Assembly (NCBI RefSeq): GCF_028680575.1
Contig: NZ_JAPCKI010000001.1
Location: 1-64,000 of the forward strand
Reading direction: 5' to 3'
Source of the DNA: Acidovorax benzenivorans
Lineage (GTDB): Bacteria; Pseudomonadota; Gammaproteobacteria; Burkholderiales; Burkholderiaceae_C
Length of the DNA stretch: 64,000 nt
Shown: one piece after another, positions 57,951-64,000 of the stretch
Position numbering within the stretch: the stretch's first letter is position 1
How the letters are laid out: every line of letters begins with the position of its first letter
Translations under genes and position numbers: made by a program
The notes under the pieces: model-generated
Seen by the model: the letters and a program-made list of their open reading frames with translations, nothing else
The model's database searches: none
What the model was told of the DNA's origin: nothing

Positions 57951-59598
57951 GCGGCAGACCCTCGCAAGCAATTCCAGCGGCACGCCCGCCGCCAGCGGCC
58001 CACGCACCACCTACCGACTGCTGGTCTTGGTGGTGGCCATGGCCCTGGGCACGTCAGCAGCCCTGTGGTGGACGCTGCGCCAGGCCCAGGACCTTGCACA
58101 GCCCCACCAGCAAAACGATCTCTGGTACATCTCCAGCGTGCACAACGAACTGGCGCGGGTGAGCCTGTTGGCGCGCCAGCTGCGGGGCCGGGAGGCCAGT
58201 GCACAAGACCTGACCGACCGGCTGGACGTGCTGTACAGCACCCTTGACACCTCGGGCCGCGGGCCGCGCGTGAGCACCCAGTTGCGCGAAGCGCTGCCGG
58301 GCACGGCACAGAGCCTGGACGAGTTGCGCACCCTGGTCGAGCAGTGGTCCGAACAAGCCATCGCCAGCACGCCCGGCAGCAGTGCGGCTCGGCCCCAACG
58401 GGCCACAGCGACGCCACAGGCCGCCGTGCGCGTGGCAGAGGACATCAGCCGCCAGTCCGACACCTTGCTGGAGCGCCTGCGCCAAGCCGTGGCCACGGTG
58501 CACCTGTTCAGCAACCAGCAGACCGACCACGCACGCCAGCAGCTACACCAGCGTTTCATCGTGCTCAGCGTGGTGCTGAGCGGCCTGCTCGGGGGCACCG
58601 CGTTGCTGATCGCCAAGCTGGTGAAAGACGCGCGAGCAGCCACCGCTGCATCCCGGCGGTTGGCGCAAACCAACCGCGAACTGGAAGACCTCGTGGCACG
58701 GCGCACGCGCAAGCTCGAAGAAGGCCGCGCGCTGCTGGGCTTCATCCTGGACACCAGTCCCAGCGACGTACTGCTGACCGAGGTCGAGAGCGGCCACGTG
58801 CTTTTCATCAACCACCGGCTGACCGAGCGCCTGGGGTTGAAGGCAGCACCGAAGACCCTGTTTCTGCCCGACCTGCTGTACGACCTCGACACACGCCAGC
58901 GCTTCATGCAGACCCTGGACCAATACGGCCAGGTCGACGCCATGGAGGCGCAGATTGGCTCCCAAACCCCGTGCTGGAGCTCACTATCGGCCCGCCTCAT
59001 CGACGTCGAGGGTCAGCTGGCCCACCTGCTGTGGGGCTTTGACATCAGCACCCACAAGGCCCTGGAGGCCCAGCTGCGCGAACTGGCCACGCGCGACGCG
59101 CTCAGTGGCCTGCTGAACCGGCGCGCCTTCATGGAGCGCAGCACCGCGCTGTTTGACCACTGCCGCCGCCATGGGCAACCCTGCACCGTGCTGATGATCG
59201 ACATCGACCACTTCAAGCGCATCAACGACTTGCACGGCCACCAGATGGGCGACACCGCCATCCGCGCCTGCGCCGATGCCATCGGTCAGGCCCTGCGCGA
59301 GGCCGACCTTCTAGGTCGCCTGGGTGGCGAGGAGTTCGCCGCGCTGCTGCCCCACGCCAGCGCCAACAGCGCGCAACAGGTCGCCGAGCGCATCCGGGGC
59401 GCCATCGCACAACTGGGCCTGGTGTCTCCTGCAGGAGAGCCGGTCACGTTCACCATTTCCATCGGCATGGCCACCAACGAGCGCTACCACACGGGCATCG
59501 AACCACTGCTGGCCGACGCCGACGCGGCGCTGTACCGCGCCAAGGCCACCGGTCGCAACAAGGTGCTGGCCCACGAGGCGGCCGTCCCCTCCCCTTAA
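57931..59598 (+). CDS. Membrane diguanylate cyclase with periplasmic sensor and PAS domain
   Basis: The 555-residue protein makes c-di-GMP. It has a helix at about residues 29-48, a periplasmic helical domain, a second helix at about 209-229, a PAS-like region (about 268-375) and a GGDEF domain with the active GGEEF at 465-469. The product-inhibition site RxxD (456-459) is present five residues before it. It is translationally coupled to the upstream periplasmic protein, a probable sensor partner. A lone receiver and CheC gene follow within 15 bases. Confidence 0.92.
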   Translation: MPYPSAKRQTLASNSSGTPAASGPRTTYRLLVLVVAMALGTSAALWWTLRQAQDLAQPHQQNDLWYISSVHNELARVSLLARQLRGREASAQDLTDRLDVLYSTLDTSGRGPRVSTQLREALPGTAQSLDELRTLVEQWSEQAIASTPGSSAARPQRATATPQAAVRVAEDISRQSDTLLERLRQAVATVHLFSNQQTDHARQQLHQRFIVLSVVLSGLLGGTALLIAKLVKDARAATAASRRLAQTNRELEDLVARRTRKLEEGRALLGFILDTSPSDVLLTEVESGHVLFINHRLTERLGLKAAPKTLFLPDLLYDLDTRQRFMQTLDQYGQVDAMEAQIGSQTPCWSSLSARLIDVEGQLAHLLWGFDISTHKALEAQLRELATRDALSGLLNRRAFMERSTALFDHCRRHGQPCTVLMIDIDHFKRINDLHGHQMGDTAIRACADAIGQALREADLLGRLGGEEFAALLPHASANSAQQVAERIRGAIAQLGLVSPAGEPVTFTISIGMATNERYHTGIEPLLADADAALYRAKATGRNKVLAHEAAVPSP

Positions 59599-59612
59599 CC
59601 CTCAACCAACAC

Positions 59613-59984
59613 ATGACCACCATGAGCCTGCGCCTTTTGATTGTGGATGACAGCCGCATGTCCCGCCTCATCCTGCAGGGCCTGGTGCTGCAGGCCCACC
59701 CCGACTGGACCATCGTGCACGCAAGCAGCGGCGAAGAAGCCTTGCAACTGGTGCGCGAGAGCCCCGTGGACCTGGTCTCGATGGACTTCAACATGCACGG
59801 CATGACCGGCCTGGAAGCCGCACTGGCGCTGCGCCAGTTGCAGCCCCAGTTGCCGATTGCCATCCTCACGGCCAACGTGCAGACTGCCATGCAGGAGCGC
59901 ATCGAGGAAGCTGGCATGGTGTTCATCGCCAAACCCATCACCGCCCGTGCCGCCCAACAGCTCGCCGCCCTCGCAGGAGCCTGA
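59613..59984 (+). CDS. Single-domain response regulator (CheY-like)
   Basis: The 123-residue protein is a receiver domain only: LLIVDDSRMSR (acidic pair Asp12/Asp13), phosphoacceptor Asp58 in VSMDFNMHGMTG, AILTANVQT and FIAKPIT with the conserved lysine. No output domain is present. It starts 14 bases after the diguanylate cyclase and ends one base before the CheC gene. It is the natural substrate for that phosphatase; the kinase must be elsewhere. ATG codons at 59613 and 59622 are possible starts. Confidence 0.9.
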   Translation: MTTMSLRLLIVDDSRMSRLILQGLVLQAHPDWTIVHASSGEEALQLVRESPVDLVSMDFNMHGMTGLEAALALRQLQPQLPIAILTANVQTAMQERIEEAGMVFIAKPITARAAQQLAALAGA

Positions 59985-59985
59985 C

Positions 59986-60600
59986 ATGACCCTTCAGCTA
60001 GACGCCGAACAGATTGATGCACTCAGTGAGATCTTCAACATCGGCGTGGGCAAGGCCGCAGCCGCCATGGGTAGCCTCATGCACGACGAAGTACTGTTGT
60101 CGGTGCCCCGTATCAGCATCTTCACCGTGAGCGAGGCCGCCCAGCAGCTGGGCGCCGCTGGCAGCACCATGTACGGCGTGCGCCAGCCATTTCGCGGGGC
60201 CTTCAACGGCGATGCCCTGCTGATCTTCCCCGGCCACAAGAGCCTGGAGATCGTGCGCATCGTGGCGGGCCAGAGCGTGCCCGGCGAAGACCTCAGTGCC
60301 ATCGAGCAGGACGCGATGACCGAAGTGGGCAACGTCATGCTCAACGCTTGCATCGCCGCCCTGTCCGACCTGCTGGGCAACGAATTCCAGCTCAGCCCGC
60401 CCAGCATTGATGTGGGCGACAGCCGGACCATCCTGGGCACCCGCATCCAGAACCACCTGGTGGTGTTCCTGCACATCCGCTTTGAGCTGCTGAGCAGCCA
60501 GATCGAAGGCTTTGTGGTGTTCGTGCTCAACACCACGTCCCTGGAAGGCCTGCGGGCCGCCGTGAACCGGCTGCTGGGACGGCCCATGGACGCAGACTGA
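59986..60600 (+). CDS. CheC-family phosphatase
   Basis: The 204-residue protein has both phosphatase signatures of CheC: ALSEIFNIG (Glu15, Asn18) and MTEVGNVMLN (Glu113, Asn116), each E-x2-N. CheC proteins dephosphorylate CheY-like receivers. Here the target is probably the receiver encoded immediately upstream. No CheA, CheD or chemoreceptor is nearby. It ends the five-gene run that starts with the secretion-type ATPase. Confidence 0.9.
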   Translation: MTLQLDAEQIDALSEIFNIGVGKAAAAMGSLMHDEVLLSVPRISIFTVSEAAQQLGAAGSTMYGVRQPFRGAFNGDALLIFPGHKSLEIVRIVAGQSVPGEDLSAIEQDAMTEVGNVMLNACIAALSDLLGNEFQLSPPSIDVGDSRTILGTRIQNHLVVFLHIRFELLSSQIEGFVVFVLNTTSLEGLRAAVNRLLGRPMDAD

Positions 60601-60745
60601 AGGCCCAGGGCACACGATACCTGGCAGCGCACACGCCCTGTGCGACACTCGCGCCTATCGCCTTCCGGCCCTGCCGCCACCGCGCGAACCCGCCGCCGCC
60701 ACCGTTGCAGGCGGCCCTGGCGCGATGGGTTACCGCCTCTTCCCG

Positions 60746-61384
60746 ATGCTCCGCTACCTCACCGTCCCCGTCACTCCCTTTCAGCAGAACGCCTCCATCG
60801 TCTGGTGCGACGCCACGCAGCAGGCCGCCGTGATCGACCCGGGCGGCGATCTGGATACCTTGCTGGCAGAGGTGGAAAAACGGGGGCTGCAGTTGGCACA
60901 GATCTGGCTCACCCACGCCCACATCGACCACGCGGGCGGCACGGGCGAGCTGGCCCAGCGCCTGGCGCTGCCCATCGTCGGCCCGCACCCAGGCGACCAA
61001 TTCTGGATCGACGGGCTGCCGCAGCAAAGCGCGATGTTCGGTTTTCCGCCCGCGCAACATTTCATACCCACACGCTGGCTGACGGATGGCGACACGGTGC
61101 AGATCGGCAACGAGACGCTGAAGGTGCGCCACTGCCCGGGCCACACGCCCGGCCACGTGGTGTTCCACGCGCCGCAGATCGACCGCGCGTTTGTGGGCGA
61201 TGTCCTGTTTGCAGGCAGCATCGGCCGCACGGACTTCCCACAGGGCAACCACCAGCAGCTCATCGACAGCATCACGCAGCGCCTGTGGCCGATGGGAGAT
61301 CAGACGGTATTCATTCCCGGTCACGGGCCGGAGAGCACGTTTGGCCGGGAGCGCCAGAGCAATCCGTATGTGGGCGGCACCTGA
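60746..61384 (+). CDS. MBL-fold metallohydrolase (YcbL/glyoxalase II-like)
   Basis: The 212-residue protein has the metal motif THAHIDHAGG (H-x-H-x-D-H) and further ligands in HCPGHTPGHVVF, VGDVLFAGSIGRTDFP and FIPGHGPES. Size and order match the YcbL-type glyoxalase II group, which hydrolyses thioesters. The start at 60746 (MLRYLTVPV) is typical; an upstream ATG at 60725 adds seven residues. It lies 145 bases after CheC and may be a separate unit. Confidence 0.9.
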   Translation: MLRYLTVPVTPFQQNASIVWCDATQQAAVIDPGGDLDTLLAEVEKRGLQLAQIWLTHAHIDHAGGTGELAQRLALPIVGPHPGDQFWIDGLPQQSAMFGFPPAQHFIPTRWLTDGDTVQIGNETLKVRHCPGHTPGHVVFHAPQIDRAFVGDVLFAGSIGRTDFPQGNHQQLIDSITQRLWPMGDQTVFIPGHGPESTFGRERQSNPYVGGT

Positions 61385-61394
61385 CCCCAAGCCA

Positions 61395-61455
61395 AACGCT
61401 CTTATATTCATAGCACTTCAGGCATATTCCATGGGCACGATCACCTGGTTTGACT
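61395..61455 (-). repeat. Family A repeat, copy 9 (diverged)
   Basis: ATAGCACTTCAGGCATATTC and CATGGGCACGATCACCTGGT align with the reverse complement of copy A4 (GCATATTGCATGGGCGCTAT). It lies in the 246-base gap between the MBL and GGDEF genes; nothing else is seen there. Confidence 0.55.
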
Positions 61456-61630
61456 TGAAATCTGTCGCCTGTGCGCTGTCTCATGCCTCTGTCCAGCGCC
61501 CCACGCCGCCTGCTGCACAGCGCCAATCAGACCCAGGGATACCCACCAGTTCGGCGCAACTGCCATAGCGCTGGGGGGCTACGATGGTGCGTTTGCTCCC
61601 CCTGCATCCCACCCAGAGCCCCTCTGTGCC

Positions 61631-62731
61631 ATGACTTCATCGAACGCACCGCGCCCTCCGCTTGAACCCCAGCGCGGCTCCAGCCTCGCGGGCAAGGCCT
61701 ACTGGGCCATGGTGCAGCGCGTGGCGCTGACGGCGGCGGCCATCGACGCGGGCTACATCCTGCTGTTTCTGTGGCTGGGCTCGATACCGCTGGCGGCCAT
61801 CAATGTGCTGAGCATCGCCATGTATCTGGGCGCCTACCGGCTCATCCAGAAGCGCTACAACGCCGCAGCGCTGGCCCTGATCTGGCTGGAGGTGATCGGG
61901 CACTCGGCCCTGGGCTCGCTGCTCATCGGCTGGGAGAGCGGCTTTCACTACTACCTGTTGATGTTCATCCCCGCCATCGTGATCGCCAACACGCGGGGCT
62001 ACGCCGCGCCCATGGTGCTTGCCCTGCTGGCCTACTACCTGGGCCTCCACATGGTGAGCAACGCGGTGGGGCCGCTGCACCCGCTGCCTGCGCAGAGCGT
62101 GAAGATCGTGAACTGGGTGCACATCTGCGTGGTGTTTGCCATGTCGGCGGCGCTGTCGGCGTTCTATCGCCGCACCATCCTGATCGCCGAGGCACGCCTG
62201 CGCAAGCAAGCCACGCGCGACCCGCTGACCGGCCTGGCCAACCGCAGCCACTTCGACGCGCAAGCCACCGAGGCATTGGAGCGCAGCCAGCAGAGCGGCG
62301 CCCCCGTGACGCTGCTGTTGTGCGACGTAGACCACTTCAAGCGCGTGAACGACCAGTACGGCCACGCCGTGGGCGACCAGGTGCTGGTGGCCATGGGCCA
62401 GGTGCTGGCAGACAACCTGCGCGAGGGGGATGTGCTGGCACGCTGGGGTGGCGAAGAGTTCTTGGCGCTGATGCCCGCCAGCCCGCTGGACGCCGCAAGC
62501 GCCACGGCCGAGCGCATTCGCGCCGCAGTGGCGCTGGCGCCACTGTCCGTAGGCCCCGCGCCCATTGCACTGACCCTGTCATTTGGCGTGGCCCAGGTGC
62601 ACGGGCCAGACGATCTGCAGGCCGCCATCGCCCGTGCAGACCAGGCGCTGTATGCCGCCAAAAACGCAGGGCGCAACCGGGTGCAGCTGGCGGGCGAAGA
62701 CACCAGCGCCGCACTGGCGGCCTCCATATAG
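61631..62731 (+). CDS. Membrane-anchored diguanylate cyclase
   Basis: The 366-residue protein has six predicted helices (about residues 30-180) and a GGDEF domain with GGEEF at 273-277 and the inhibition site RxxD at 264-267. TRDPLTGLANRSHF opens the domain. No separate sensor domain is visible, so the membrane part may be the sensor. It is a second active-looking cyclase within 2 kb of the first. It converges with the M48 protease gene. Confidence 0.93.
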   Translation: MTSSNAPRPPLEPQRGSSLAGKAYWAMVQRVALTAAAIDAGYILLFLWLGSIPLAAINVLSIAMYLGAYRLIQKRYNAAALALIWLEVIGHSALGSLLIGWESGFHYYLLMFIPAIVIANTRGYAAPMVLALLAYYLGLHMVSNAVGPLHPLPAQSVKIVNWVHICVVFAMSAALSAFYRRTILIAEARLRKQATRDPLTGLANRSHFDAQATEALERSQQSGAPVTLLLCDVDHFKRVNDQYGHAVGDQVLVAMGQVLADNLREGDVLARWGGEEFLALMPASPLDAASATAERIRAAVALAPLSVGPAPIALTLSFGVAQVHGPDDLQAAIARADQALYAAKNAGRNRVQLAGEDTSAALAASI

Positions 62732-62747
62732 AAACCAGCTCGGCGGC

Positions 62748-63599
62748 TTAACCGTTGCGGCGCGCGGCCTCGTACAGGCCCTGCACCTTGGGGACATTGG
62801 TCTCCAGCTCGCGGATGCGCGCCGGGCCCGAGGGGTGGGTGGACAAAAACGCCAGCCCGCCCTGTTTGCTGCCGCTGGCATTGCCCATCTTCTGCCACAG
62901 GCTCACGGCGGCCGAGGGCTGGTAGCCCGCGCGCGCGGCCAGCTCCAGCCCCACCAGGTCGGCCTCGCTCTCGTCCGAACGGCTGAACTGCAGCGTGAGC
63001 AACTGTCCGCCCAGGCCGGCGGCCGCCTGGCCCAGGTCCCCCAGGCCCAGCAGTTGTGAGCCCAGGCGCAGCGCGAGGTTGGTGCCCTGCGTCTTGGCGA
63101 TGCGCTCGCGTGCGTGCTCACGCAGCGCATGGGCCATCTCGTGGCCCATGATCATCGCGGCCTCGTCGTCGGTGAGCTTGAGCTGGTCGAGGATGCCGGT
63201 GTAGAACGCAATCTTGCCGCCGGGCATGCAGAACGCGTTGATCTGCGAGCTACCGATCAGGTTGACCTCCCAGCGCCACTGGCGGGCCCGATCGTTCCAG
63301 GGCGTGGCGTACGGGATCAGCCGCTTGGCGATGGCGTGCAGGCGCTGCAGCTGGGGGTGGTTGTCGGGTGCCAGCGCGCGCTTGGCGCGGGCCTGCTGCA
63401 GCATCTGCTGGTACTGCTGGGCGGCGGAGTTCTCCAGCGTCTCGGCGGGCACCAGCTTGCGCAGGCTGGACGCCGAGCCCACGTCCACCTGCGCCAGCAC
63501 CGGCGCGGCCGCACTAGCGCCCGCCGCCAGCAGAAACGCGCGGCGCGCGGACCATGGGGACGACGGTGCAACGGAGGGAGCGGGGCAGAAAAGACACAT
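62748..63599 (-). CDS. M48-family metallopeptidase
   Basis: The 283-residue protein has the zinc motif HEMAH (His153, Glu154, His157) and the third ligand glutamate in SDESEADLVGLELAARAGY. The signal segment SARRAFLLAAGASAAAPVLA holds twin arginines and could direct Tat export, although the motif is not perfect. Periplasmic M48 members such as BepA/LoiP maintain the outer membrane. The start at 63599 (MCLFCPAP) is weakly supported. It is divergent from ampG. Confidence 0.85.
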   Translation of the reverse strand: MCLFCPAPSVAPSSPWSARRAFLLAAGASAAAPVLAQVDVGSASSLRKLVPAETLENSAAQQYQQMLQQARAKRALAPDNHPQLQRLHAIAKRLIPYATPWNDRARQWRWEVNLIGSSQINAFCMPGGKIAFYTGILDQLKLTDDEAAMIMGHEMAHALREHARERIAKTQGTNLALRLGSQLLGLGDLGQAAAGLGGQLLTLQFSRSDESEADLVGLELAARAGYQPSAAVSLWQKMGNASGSKQGGLAFLSTHPSGPARIRELETNVPKVQGLYEAARRNG

Positions 63600-63729
63600 A
63601 CAAGGCAATCCCAGAAGGAATAATGAGCAGCGCTGGCACACCACACACCAGAGCCTGCCGTGCAGATGGAGGCCGACGGGCTGGCTACAAGGGTGTGTCG
63701 GCGATGATAGACAAAACCTCCGCGCGCCC

Positions 63730-64000
63730 ATGTCAGACACCTCCACTTCATCCACCCCCAGCCTCATCCCTGAGAAACCTCCGCGCACGCCCTGGCTGCA
63801 GACGCTGCGCGTGTACCTGGAGCCCGCCAGCCTGCGCATGCTGACCTTGGGCTTTTCGGCCGGGCTGCCGCTGCTGCTGGTGCTGGGCACGCTGAGCTTT
63901 CGCTTGCGCGAGGCGGGCATCGACCGCAGCACCATCGGGTACCTGAGCTGGGTGGGCCTGGCCTATGGCTTCAAGTGGGTGTGGGCGCCACTGGTGGACC
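63730..64000 (+). CDS. ampG: AmpG-type muropeptide MFS transporter (cut by window edge)
   Basis: Ninety codons are visible. After a hydrophilic start (MSDTSTSSTPSLIPEKPPRT) comes VYLEPASLRMLTLGFSAGLP and then FRLREAGIDRSTIGYLSWVG, which is the usual N-terminus of AmpG permeases. AmpG imports anhydro-muropeptides for cell-wall recycling. The rest lies beyond the window. It is divergent from the M48 gene, with 130 bases between starts. Confidence 0.85.
   Translation, partial: MSDTSTSSTPSLIPEKPPRTPWLQTLRVYLEPASLRMLTLGFSAGLPLLLVLGTLSFRLREAGIDRSTIGYLSWVGLAYGFKWVWAPLVD

Overview
The window reads as a GC-rich chromosomal segment of a betaproteobacterium of the family Comamonadaceae, most like Acidovorax. 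This rests on the gene content and order (str operon, mreBCD-mrdA divergent from gatCAB, two porins of the Omp32 type, hemJ divergent from hemB) and on two dispersed intergenic repeat families that I associate with this family of bacteria. No rRNA, tRNA, CRISPR array, prophage or insertion sequence was seen. It is mostly housekeeping DNA with accessory signalling and transport modules.

Layout. 1-3.7 kb: str operon rpsL-rpsG-fusA-tuf on the minus strand, with a candidate promoter and an internal terminator before tuf. 3.8-7.9 kb: minus-strand run dacC, alpha/beta hydrolase, thioredoxin-like ferredoxin, VanZ-like protein, hemJ. 7.9-8.0 kb: a compact promoter-hairpins-terminator unit that looks like an undescribed small RNA. 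8.2-12 kb: hemB, corA, a Sel1-repeat protein. 12.3-19.2 kb: porin, an OmpR-type two-component system, amidohydrolase, dienelactone hydrolase, SDR and MarC proteins. 19.2-25.1 kb: creB, creC and creD, with a second porin inserted in reverse between creB and creC and two tandem cre-tag-like sites before creD. 25-30 kb: GGDEF remnant, hemerythrin, CsbD, and a secreted DUF1800/DUF1501 pair. 30-36 kb: type II NADH dehydrogenase and an Mla-like lipid transport operon. 36-44.7 kb: GMC oxidoreductase, small proteins, ammonium transporter, TSUP permease with a structured leader, amino-acid ABC transporter, EamA transporter. 44.8-53 kb: rod-shape genes mreBCD-mrdA and the divergent gatCAB amidotransferase operon. 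53-55 kb: DUF4124 protein, pyrE and xth, the last two with touching divergent starts. 55.3-60.6 kb: a PilB/MshE-like ATPase with an apparent c-di-GMP-binding N-domain, followed by a periplasmic molybdopterin-fold protein, a membrane diguanylate cyclase, a lone receiver and a CheC phosphatase. 60.7-64 kb: metallo-beta-lactamase-fold hydrolase, a second diguanylate cyclase, an M48 protease and the start of ampG.

Two repeat families run through the window. Family A (about 55-60 bp, AT-richer, nine copies found by eye) sits mostly between genes. In several places it has become protein-coding: the signal peptide of the amidohydrolase, the N-terminus of the Mla-type lipoprotein, an internal insertion in the NADH dehydrogenase, and stop codons of hemB and of the GGDEF remnant. 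Family B (about 90 bp, three copies) is a palindromic element, twice placed directly after a stop codon. The most promising undescribed items are the small RNA at 7899-8000, the c-di-GMP/CheC/ATPase cluster, the repeat-derived protein segments, and the structured RNA before the TSUP gene. All calls come from reading the sequence; no database search was run.
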